Source: Trichostrongylus colubriformis
Lineage: Eukaryota > Nematoda > Chromadorea > Rhabditida > Trichostrongylidae
NCBI GenBank assembly: GCA_963978905.1
Contig: OZ022260.1
Span: forward strand, 12,947,725 to 13,011,724
Length of the DNA stretch: 64,000 bases
Direction: 5' to 3'
The notes beneath the pieces were generated by a model that was not told the origin of the DNA, ran no database searches, and saw nothing but the letters and a program-made list of their open reading frames with translations. The translations under genes were made by a program, and so were the position numbers. Shown in pieces: positions 1 through 9,177 of this stretch (its first letter is position 1; each line of letters starts with the position of its first letter).

Positions 1-3000
1 GAAACTTCTACCAGGTGGTTTTCATTTGAGGTGCTGATCACGAATGTTACATCCGTTTGAGAGGCGCTAGCGGCGTTCATTTCCGCTACAGTGCCAATAT
101 AGTAGGGGCGTCACACTGTTCCCGCAAGTTTTGCCTAAGACTTAAGAGTATCCGTGACCAGCATTCTGAGTGACCACTAGATGACAATTTTGAATGAAAT
201 GGATGAAAAACAGTTGTTTCACCCACTTGGTGCACCAAGTAGGCGCCAACGCCATCAACGAATGTCACTTTCGTGATCAGCCCCCAAAATCACCTACTAG
301 GGCGAAGTATTGGCGAAAAATTTTTCCATAAACTAGCGGTGTCTGGAGTAGTGATAGTTGGATAGTGCCGAATTTGATGATAAACGATATTGTAAAAGTG
401 TAGGTCTTGGCTGAGTGGACCCGTGCGGATGACTTGTTTGCCGGTGACATTCAAAGTAAAAATATGACAATACCAAACCGAAGATGAGCGAGAGGCAAGT
501 CTTTTGGAACAGCACAGGTCACGCAACGTTCCGGGCCCCGCCACCCTCGCAACGTATCGTTACAACATTGCTTCTGTAGCTGTGTTGTGGGATTTTTATC
601 CATGCTTGACACGACATTAACCGTGGGGAGTCAAGCATAAAGTACACATTATGCGTCATTCGTAAGCAAACATAGACCATGCACGTGTGGCACAGGGCTC
701 GAAGTAATAGATAAGCAGAAGCAAGCTGTGTTCACTACCATCCTCGTCGACAGAAGATAAAACCATCAGCGAGCACCGACGGGCTCAATAATATCTGCAG
801 TATCAGCGTCTGCCCATCACGGCACAGCCAACCTTCTTGATGGGCCTCTCATGGGCACTTTCCTGTTTGTCGCTTTTGTTGTGGAGTCACTGATGTTTTG
901 CTGATTGGATAATGCTGCTGCGATGAGCGTCGTCATTTCCGATGTACCGAATTGCCTCCGAAAACGTTTCAAGCAAAAGTAAAGACAGGTTTAGTCCTTC
1001 GGCAACGGAAGGTGATGGGAACCTGGAGAAAAGGAGTTTTAAGTGCTCCGAGCAATACCAAACTCTCAAATACTGTGTCTCGACAAACCATGGTCGCGTA
1101 CGAGATTAATGAATTTCGAGTTGATTTCGACGACTCGGAACGACGCCAACTTCGTTTGGAAAACGCTTTCGATCTTTTGTGCATTCATTCACTTATTACG
1201 TTACAAAACATAAGAGAAAAGAAGACTTCAGAAAACAGCAGAATATTATACACAACTCGTCGATAAACGAAATTAATTCAAGTGTTAATTTGCACTCTGG
1301 AGGTAACGAAAAATTGCCTTGTCGAGCTTTCTAAAAGTAGGTATTTCCAAATTCTTGCTCATTTTCAGGCATTGCATACCTGCCACGAAAACTTACGTCC
1401 TATAAATAAGCGAAATTGCCGGACCTAAAGCTTGAACTTCTCACCTCTAGTCTGGGATGGAATTAGTTTGAAAAATACTGATTTGAAAACAATATTGTTT
1501 ACCACCAGAATTTTATTCCTTCGTCTTCTCAAATGCAAAGGAGTTGAGCACTTTGTCTCAAATGAATCTCCGAGGTATGACACTATAAACAAACACAACA
1601 GCAAGAGCCCAAATGATAAGCTTTTTGGTAAGTTTTTTGTATCCTGTCTAATTTATTAACGTCAGATTTCTTGTAAGGATAGAAGACTGATGTTTATACT
1701 CCAATACTGATCAAACGTATATTTTGCAAGAAGCAGCTGTAGGTTCGTAGACTGAATTTCTTTGAACAACAAGTACACTCCCTGTTCCCCTTTAGTAGCC
1801 AGATTATTCAAGTGTTCCTCAAATTTCAGTTTTGAATCAACAGAAGCCCAAATCCCTGACTATGTCTGCCGTAGCGAGTTGCGCTTGACTAATTCGGTAT
1901 TGCTTTCGCGGAGTAGATTCACTTAAATGAAGCGCTTCAGTTTTGCTGACAGATAGAGGAAGTTTATTATAGAGAAAGGAAGCTCATTGCAGAAGGCTGT
2001 TCTATGGTGAATAGAAGGGTAATGTGGCACTTTTTGGCAGCCCGTGAAATTGATTTTCGAATGCCTCGTTATAAGGGTAGTTCAACATTCCACTAGCTTT
2101 TAAATGGAAATTCAAAGTATTCTTACAAGTTTATAGTATGTGAGAAAATCTTGGACCTACTTGTACAGTACGCTCACTTACCCTGGCTAATATTAGCTGA
2201 AGAACATTGAAAAGGACTAGCTAATCAAGCACGGTGATCCACATGGTCAGTGATCTGTAACCAATCGTTTGAGTTGAGCTCAAATGCTCCACGAGCTGTT
2301 TCTTGCACAAAAAGATATACCAGTAGGAGTCGTAAAATCATTTAGGTACTTGGAAGATCACGAAAACCCTTTAACTTTTCAAGTTCCCTTACCAGCAATA
2401 TCGTTAAACTGTTTCTTCCGTAATCTGTCAATATTTTTGGGTATAGACCTTGTCAAATGACAGAGGATTTACGACTTTTCCAGATATGTTATTTATATCA
2501 CACTGAAAAATCTCATCAGTGAGTTACATTAGGTTGTACTAAAAGCTTGTGGGGCTTTTTTCGACCATCACTTTTTATTATTATTTCTTCCAACAAACGA
2601 CAAATAGGCATTAACGTACTACTCAACATTGTTATCGGCAACATTTTGCCACCACGTAGGTAGATCGTTGATTTCCTCCTACCAGAACTCTGGGTTCTGA
2701 GAGTCGAAAAAGTTAGCGATCACTTTTGCGAGCAAGCCATGTTCAACGAATTTTCTCTTAGCCAAAGGATTTTAGAGGATGGGAAAGGTGAAAGTCAGAA
2801 GGGGCAGTGTCTGGAGGATATGGCGGGTGGGGCAGCACATCCCAGCCGGACTCCTGTAGCTTGGCCTGGACAAACTTCGTGACGTATGGGTGGGCGTTGT
2901 CATGAAGGAGGGTGTCTTTCTCCGGTGCTTCTTCCAAAAAGCGATGGCGAGCTGCTGAAGCTGGCGGGTGTATACGGCAGCGGTGACTGCCTCGCCTTTA

Positions 3001-3555
3001 CCAGCACTTCGTGAAAAAGCATTCCTTCAGCGTCCCAAAAGTGGCACGGTCCAGAGCGTGGCCTGTCCCCGTCGATGTCGATCTCGCCGTTGCTGACACT
3101 GGAGAACTAGTGGTACACGGCTATTAGCTCACACATCTCTTGCTCAATGTAGCGTTGATGGAATCGCAAGTTTCCGTCGCTTTGGTGCCGCGAGACCACT
3201 CACAGTAGATGACACGGCGCGTTCGGTAGGTATCGACTTGCTCCACGGAATCTGGTGGGATATACTTCGCTAGAAAGCTTGGAGAACGTTCTACCATACT
3301 CCTAAAACGCCTAAGTCTCTCTCGGAGTATACAAGAGTTACTGATGTTTTTGGAGAAAAGACTTTTGGTACAACCTTTAAGAAATCTTAGTTAGGAACCG
3401 CCCAAAATAATGTTCGGAGGTTCAAAAAGCGATCAAAATTTGGACGACAGTTAGTGGTGGCTGATTCTGCCATATGCCAGTGTACAGTGTAAAGAAATTG
3501 AACCATGACAAATCGTGAGATTCCCCGGTAAAGGAATCGTGCACAAAAAAATGAG
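1..3555 (+). repeat. Segmental duplication, copy A (runs off the left edge)
   Basis: This stretch matches 55220-58772 in the same orientation nearly base for base; differences are mostly single substitutions and short indels, roughly 2-3 percent by eye. Position 1 aligns with 55220, so the true left end is outside the window. The match ends in a short motif (aaaggaatcgtgcac) that is the terminal repeat of a MITE family seen intact elsewhere. A 104-codon ORF at 952-1266 is open in both copies, but overlapping ORFs of similar size occur on the other strand and no domain is recognisable, so I do not call a gene. The only identifiable protein relic inside is a mariner transposase (2530-3376). Confidence 0.93.
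2530..3376 (-). mobile_element. Mariner-type transposon relic (copy A)
   Basis: Read on the minus strand, broken frames give mariner transposase pieces. One is a tryptophan-aspartate block (FWDAEG). Another is LHDNAHPYVTKF, corresponding to the family HDNARPH motif with the second catalytic Asp. The last is VLPHPPYPPDTAPSDF, corresponding to the PYSPDLAPSD motif with the third Asp. Frameshifts separate these blocks. Imperfect terminal inverted repeats (aggttgtactaaaag on the left, cttttggtacaacct on the right) bracket the relic. At about 850 bp it is shorter than the roughly 1.3 kb usual for the family, so it is inactive. A 98-bp part differs strongly from copy B, as reported in the findings. 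Confidence 0.8.
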
Positions 3556-3559
3556 AACC

Positions 3560-3825
3560 CTTAGTTTTAACCAAAGCCGATGATCGTTGGAGATTTGCTC
3601 ACAATATGTACAAGCCGCATATTATCCGTTCCCTGCTGCTATGTGCGCTCCCTATACACAGGGCCTATTCCTGCTGCAATGCGCGATTCGCGCGATTCGC
3701 GCGCATTGCAGCAGGAATAGGCCCTGTGTATAGGGAGCGCACATAGCAGCAGGGAACGGATAATATGCGGCTTGTACATATTGTGAGCAAATCTCCAACG
3801 ATCATCGGCTTTGGTTAAAACTAAG
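3560..3825. repeat. Near-perfect 266-bp palindrome
   Basis: The sequence from cttagttttaaccaaagcc reads to its centre near 3692/3693 and then returns as its own reverse complement, ending ggctttggttaaaactaag. Arms are about 130 bp with only a few unpaired bases at the centre, where gattcgcgcgattcgcgc is a short tandem motif. It sits directly after the end of duplication copy A, and copy B has a MITE here instead. It could form a long hairpin or cruciform. No ORF-based function is evident. Confidence 0.9.
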
Positions 3826-3829
3826 AGAC

Positions 3830-4265
3830 ACCACACCCATCTGTAACTTCTTCCCCACTGAAGGCAAAACCCCTCAAAAGAAAGGCAGGATTCGATCCGA
3901 ACACAAAAATAGAATTGAAGCACTTAGTAGTACCAAAGTAAGGAAGATGGATCGAAACGGTCAAAAAATCCAAGAAAGAAGACCCCCTTCCCATCGTTGA
4001 CCCAAGTGTGTAAGGCACAATCGCAGAGGGGCGGCCACGCTAAAAGGAGCGGCAGCAGTTGGAGGTGTCTCATCGTGAGCGCTGAGACCCTCCGTAGTAG
4101 TTGACTTTTGAGGATTAAAAGTTTGGAAGGACGTGCATGTATCAGTTCTATAAGAAACATTGACCTTAACTGATTGCCGAGAGATACACCTGATAATAAC
4201 ACACCACTCCCTAATGGTAACCGAGAACAAACAGTCACTTTGTGAGTGTTGTACCAATATTGCAA
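3830..4265. other. Intergenic, no confident feature
   Basis: Several overlapping ORFs exist on the minus strand. One starts with a signal-peptide-like run (MRHLQLLPLLLAWPP), but it ends after about 49 codons with no splice site or homologue that I can support. The stretch near 3880-3905 has a tRNA B-box-like GGATCGAATCC on the minus strand, hinting at a SINE remnant. Confidence 0.4.
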
Positions 4266-4267
4266 TT

Positions 4268-5790
4268 ATGGCCGGGCTAGGCTTAGAACTTATGTACTCT
4301 ATACACAGGGGGTTGACGTGTACAGAGTACATAAATTTGGTGGGTTGACTCCTACCCAATCCTAACCTGCCCGACCTCCACACACCCGTACCTAATTTGC
4401 TTCTTGTGTGCTCCCTACATTTGGTCTGTCCCTATCCAGTTCTTACTCGCACGACCTGAGCAGTCCTATTCCTGACCTTCCCAATTTTCGCAACCCAAGC
4501 GAGGGTTTATAAATTTGAGTACCCATCGGTTTTGGCGCAGGCCCCGCCCATAGTGGGCGGAGCTAACCTTAAAACTTATATGCTCCGTACACATTACTCC
4601 TAACCAATCCTAACCTGCCCGCCCTCCACAGGCCCGTGCCTTATTTGCTTATTGCACCCTTCACTTTGGTCAGTCCCTCCCCAGTCCTTACATGCGCGAC
4701 TTCAACAGATAGGCTTAGAATTTATGTGCTCCGTACACTTATGTTTTCCTCTACGCTCTCCTAACTTGCCCTACCTCTACGGCCCGTTCCTAATTTGCTT
4801 CTTGTGTGCTCCCTGCATTTTGGTCTGTCCCTATCCAGTCCTTACTCGCACGACTTCAACAACCCTTTCCTAACTTGCCCGATTTTCCGCACTTAAGCGA
4901 AGACCTAAATTCGTTTATTCATCGATTTCGGCGCAAGCCTCTCCCATGGTGGGCGGAGTTAGGCTTAGAACTTATGTGGTCCGTACACTTGGTCCCTACC
5001 CAATACTAACCTGCCCGACCTCCACAGCCCGTGCCTAATTTGCGTTCCCTGTGATCTGTGTTCCCTTTACTTTGGTCAGTCCCTCCCCAGTCCTTACATG
5101 CGCGACTTCAACAGACTCTTTCCTAACTTACCCGATTTCCAACACCTGAGCGAGGACATAAATTCATTTATTCATCGATTTCGGCGCAAGACCCGCCCAT
5201 GGTGGGCGGAGCTAGGCTTAGTTCTTATATGCTCTGTACAGTTGAGATGAGGCCCTACCAAGTCTTAACTTGCACGATCCCTGCAGGCACTCTTGATTTA
5301 GCCGATTTTTTCAACCATTTCTGCGCAAGCCCCGCTCACGGTGGGCGGAGCTAGGCTTAATTCTTAATGAGCTCCGCACACTTTGGTCAACCCCTACCCA
5401 TCCCCAACTTGCCCGACCTTTCCACGTTGCAATTGAGTTGAGAGTAGATTATGTGACAAAAAACGGACACATGCACACACACACACAAACACACCAAACT
5501 TCTGGTTTTAGCTTGCCTCTCATGTGCTCCGTACATTTTGGCTTACCCCAACCCATCCCTAACTTGCCCGACCTCTACAGGTCCATTCCTAGCCTGCCTG
5601 ATTTTTGGAACCTGAGCGTGGACTTAAATTTGAACACCGGCAGTTTCCGCGCAAGCCTCGCTCACAGTGGGCGGAGCCAGGCTTAATTCTTATGTGCTCT
5701 GTGCGCTTAGGTCAGCATCTACCCAATTCTAACATGCCCGACCTTTCCAGACAGCAGCTTTTCGGACCTCCATGACTCAACCCTTCTCAG
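4268..5790 (+). repeat. Degenerate tandem repeat array with gtgggcggagctaggcttag units
   Basis: A recurring block (gtgggcggagctaggcttag, then acttatgtgctccgtacac, then a C-rich taacctgcccgacctccacag segment) starts near 4268, 4553, 4703, 4953, 5202, 5340 and 5668. Spacing varies between about 140 and 290 bp because sub-blocks are gained or lost. The unit ends with sequence like cgatttcggcgcaagccccgccca before the next start. A CA-rich stretch at about 5465-5492 follows gtgacaaaaaacggacaca, similar to the tail of the satellite-bearing family elsewhere in the window. ORFs here are repeat-driven and not coding. Confidence 0.8.
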
Positions 5791-6355
5791 GGGCGGAGCA
5801 CGAACTATCGAGGGGACGTCTGGCAGCATCGACGGAAAACGGTCAACCCTTTCTCGTTTTCTACCTCATGGAGGTTCGCACCTCGACTCAGGCCTGTTCT
5901 CCTGCGGCCCAACAGGTGTGATACTTTCTTGGCATCATGCTTGAGGCATATGATCTTTCTTGCCTTGTATCGACGTGTTAACTTGCTTACTCTACTTATT
6001 ATACGTGTATGAACTTGTTACGCCATATCCTACTTATTGCCGATATAATTGCCTACATAAATCATTTGTAATCAACTCGAGAGGTCACAGAGGAATCATG
6101 CACCTTCCACTGCGACGATGCTTACTCCCGTAGCATTTACAGAAAATGTGGGAATATCGTGTCTGCCTCTTTAACGATGCCAGGTGATCAAATAGACGGA
6201 AAGAGTACAAAATTTTCACTCGCAAGTTTTCTGTACAGCTTTAGAAGTATAATTGTTATTTGCAAAAACGTTGTTGACTCAGGCAGTGTGCGATATTCCC
6301 ATTGGTATTTGTGTAAAGGAACATAAGGTTCTAGGCCCATCGGTTGCTTGAAAAA
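5791..6355. other. Intergenic, nothing recognised
   Basis: Unique-looking, moderately AT-rich sequence. I see no long ORF, no clear splice pair with coding character, no terminal repeats and no RNA gene. It separates the tandem array on the left from the SINE-like copy on the right. Confidence 0.4.
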
Positions 6356-6357
6356 AA

Positions 6358-6545
6358 GGGAATATAGTAGCAATGGGCGGAGGTGGTGTAGTGACAGGTG
6401 GCGCGCACCCCACTCTCATGGTGCGAGGATCAGATCCTGCATCAACGCTCGCCCAGGCCAACCAAGCCTTCTATCCCTCCGGGGTCGGCAAATTGGTACC
6501 AGACTCGTCTGGGAAGACGCATCCCAAGAAGTGATTGATTAACGC
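6358..6545 (+). mobile_element. tRNA-derived SINE-like element
   Basis: The start carries an A-box-like tggtgtagtgaca. About 45 bases later there is a B-box-like ggatcagatcc. After this comes a GC-rich body ending in ggtaccagactcgtctgggaagacgc, a tail typical of nematode tRNA-derived SINEs as I recall them. The pol III boxes are imperfect, so this is a repeat and not a functional tRNA. The minus-strand ORF across it is a shadow. The family name is not asserted. Confidence 0.55.
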
Positions 6546-6897
6546 CAAAAACTTTATTCTTTAACTTTTACTATAGTAGCAATTTGTTCAACGAATAAAG
6601 CCAATGTATTACTGGGGCAATATTGGTTTTCTATGACGATGGCAATATTCCAGAATCGTTTCAAACCTTCACGGAGCCTTTGAAAGATTTTCGTTGGTTT
6701 GCCGTCTCTGCGCTATTCGACCTTATCAATAAATCACATTATCGAGTTCAAAGGTTTATTGGAAGGTAGGTAAAGAAGTACAGAGATGATTTGAATGCAG
6801 AGACGCAGATCAGCTTAGTTGCTACGATTGATAAGTCCTGTGGAGAAATTTTTAACTGCCGGTAACTGGACTAGTCTGCCTTTCTGCATTTATTTTA

Positions 6898-7022
6898 TAC
6901 CAGTCGGCTTGGCCGGCTGACGCCGCCAATCCGACTGGTTCGGTCCGGCTTCGCCGGCTTTGGGGGCCGGCTACGCCGGCCTTACAGGGGTGAATCTCGG
7001 CTCGCCGCTTACGCGGCGAACC
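6898..7022. repeat. GC-rich cluster of four consecutive hairpins
   Basis: Short perfect inverted repeats follow one another: ccagtcgg with ccgactgg, ccggcttcgccgg, ggccggctacgccggcc, and tcggctcgccgc with gcggcgaaccga. The local base composition is far richer in GC than the flanks. It directly precedes a 100-bp tandem repeat that reuses the motif gccggc. Its origin is unknown; it may be the sub-terminal region of the surrounding repeat. Confidence 0.75.
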
Positions 7023-7040
7023 GATTTTCGCGTGTGTTGG

Positions 7041-7255
7041 AGCAAAGCCGGCACATTCGCTTTATATTTTAACCCACTGACGACGGTTCTTCTTCAGCTG
7101 CTCCTATAACTATTTGCTGACTATTGCATATTTACCCCTCAGCAAAGCCGGCACATTCGCTTTATATTTTAACCCACTGACGACGGGTCTTCTTCAGCTC
7201 CTCCTATAAATACCTGCTTACCATAGCATATCTACCCCTCAGCAAAGCCGGCACA
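7041..7255 (+). repeat. Tandem repeat, 100-bp unit, about 2.1 copies
   Basis: The motif agcaaagccggcacattcgc begins at 7041, again at 7141, and a partial third copy begins at 7241, giving a period of exactly 100 bp. The two full units differ at roughly eight positions. No coding potential is apparent. Confidence 0.92.
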
Positions 7256-7775
7256 GTTCCACTATCACTTGTTCATCAATAGGGGTTTCACGGCTCACAG
7301 CTGCTGTGTTTACCTAAGGGTAAAATGTGATATAAGAAGAAGACGAAGTCGTCATGTATGTGATGCTTTTATTTTTATGTAATATATATCCCTTATTCTT
7401 TAATCGGATCACCTCCTTCTTGGGTTCCTTTAGGATTTTTCTTTTCTGGCTGTGTTTTACATTCACTCGTTATTAATGATATGAGTAGTGCCGTCGAATA
7501 CTCCCTGACCAAGAATTTGAGATAATATATGCGTATCGAATATTTTGTTGCAATATATTCAGTATCGAATATTTTGTTGCAAATGTCGTTGTTGTGCAAA
7601 ACGGGTCTGATCGACAGGATCATCGTTGTTGTGTATCGAATCAAAAACAAAATTCTCTTTTCTCTGCTCTCAGTTGAATCATCTATGTAGTATTATAGAT
7701 TAATCACTTTTCATCGAACCCATTTTGCACGTCATAGACATCAATCGCGCGCAGTAATATGCGCTAGCACTGGTT

Positions 7776-8184
7776 TCGGATTTGGTGTTCTTGAAAACAC
7801 TTAAGATTAAGTCGAATCAGTTTATTACACTGTAGGTTCACTTCATTTCATACATAAAATACAAATTAATTAAATAGATCAGCACCTTGTCGATTTCAGT
7901 GAGCTCTTACTGTGGTTTATCTTTTCCCTGAGAGGTCCACGTTCCCTGTAGCAACGATTAACAAAAATCCAAACTGAGTGGATGAAAGAGGTCGAATTGA
8001 CAGTGCTGACTGACCTCAGAAAAAGCACTTATCATAAAGGGGCTGTAGACTTCAGAAGGCGATGAAATATATCGCGAATTTCTGCTCTCTTCATTACACG
8101 TGATTACAAAATTTATGTGAATATTTTGCATCTCACAGAAAAGAATAGCTTTCCCGGTTCCGGTTCGAAACGGTTCGAGTCCCG
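7776..8184. other. Intergenic, no gene recognised
   Basis: AT-rich sequence between the repeat copy and the truncated end of the Helitron. A short doubled motif (ccggttccggttcgaaacggttcgag and cccgtcagacagtcccgtcaac) lies at 8156-8200, exactly where the Helitron reading frame stops resembling its relatives. It may mark the deletion joint. Confidence 0.4.
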
Positions 8185-9177
8185 TCAGACAGTCCCGTCA
8201 ACGTTCCACAAATCCTGTGCATCAACCACCTCACAAAAGCAGAGTAAGCAGGCAAAAAAACTTCTTATACATGATGCCGACTGGTAATGAGTCGCCTCTT
8301 CCAAACTCTGACGGAAGTATCTGTCATCATCGAGAAAGCCTGCTCGTTTTGCAGCTTCAGCAAAAGTATCGTATGTGACGCCGTCTACCGTGCGCAAGTC
8401 CTCGAAAGAGGTTTTCCCTTTTGTGTTCAGCAGAAGTATTCTCAGGCAGTAGCGTTCGTTGTCGCGAGGGGATACGGTGTACATCCTGCCGATCTGTTTT
8501 CCAGCGCGTCTTCTTGGTGACCAACCACGACGCGGCTCAAAGGTAAAATACTCAGGAAATTGATAGTAGTACAGCTCCCGAGAGTCAATCGCATTATCAG
8601 AGCGTACCCTGTCATTTTCCTGAGCAAATTTCCTATTGAGTTCAAAGTACGCCGTGAGGGTAGTAAAAGATCGGTGCGCACGGTCAAGATATTGCTGTTC
8701 TCTTCCTTGCACGAAATGCACCGTCTGAAAATCAGGAAGGTGAACAGCTAGCCTGTACACTGCATGGGATTTCTCCTGCATCGTGAAACCAAAAATTCTG
8801 TACATGCTTTGTGGTGCACACACGTAGCGAGTGTTCAAATGCTGCTTGATTTCGTCAATGTTAGCATTCTCGTCTGCACTTCGTTCGCTTTCGATGCTGA
8901 TGCGTGCACGGTCCGGCCCTTTATAGATGTACTTATAAAGATACTTCACAGCCGATATCATGCCGCACATCTCCAGATTCACGTGGCAGTCAAATTTCGT
9001 GAGGAGATACGGATTGGATGGCACGACCCATTCATCGCCGTAAAGTACACCGTTGATCTCGACAGGAGAAAGGTTGCGACGGCGGTAGTTGGGGTACCCG
9101 TCTACATCCACTGAGGTCCTTTCCCGTAGTTGCTTCGGAAAACGTTTTGCATGCAAGGCGAGTCCATCCGCCCACAC
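8185..9177 (-). pseudogene. Helitron Rep C-terminal part, shifted frame
   Basis: This 330-codon frame overlaps the end of the upstream Helitron ORF by about 75 bases and continues its homology after a one-base frameshift near 9140. It carries CGMISAVKYLYKYIYKG, which holds the Rep tyrosines. After this come the conserved NTRYVCAPQSMYRIFGF and SFEDLRTVDGVTYDTFAEAA blocks, which match the second Helitron closely. It terminates abruptly after DAQDLW, with five unrelated residues before the stop, so the helicase module has been deleted. The initiating Met shown by the ORF is not a real start. Confidence 0.8.

Larger units (their letters stand above)
6650..7775 (+). repeat. Interspersed repeat, family shared with 36650-37700
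   Basis: Two blocks match the copy at 36650-37700. One is the opening (aagtacagagatgatttgaatgcagagacgcag, then a ctggactagtctgc segment). The other is the closing part (gtgcaaaacgggtctgatcgacagg to cgcgcgcagtaatatgcgctag). Between them this copy has its own insertions: a GC-rich hairpin cluster and a 100-bp tandem repeat. The right end (gcgctagcactggt) resembles the terminal motif ccagttg.ctggcgcac seen, inverted, at 34941 and 22717, suggesting a terminal-inverted-repeat DNA element. No transposase is visible. Confidence 0.6.

Noticed and set aside
952..1266. 104-codon ORF open in both duplication copies
   Set aside because: The duplication is recent, so shared openness is not evidence of selection. 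An ORF of similar size is open on the opposite strand and no domain is recognisable.
3924..4070. Signal-peptide-like ORF (MRHLQLLPLLLAWPP) on the minus strand
   Set aside because: It is about 49 codons, with no donor, no second exon and a possible SINE B-box downstream. Likely chance.
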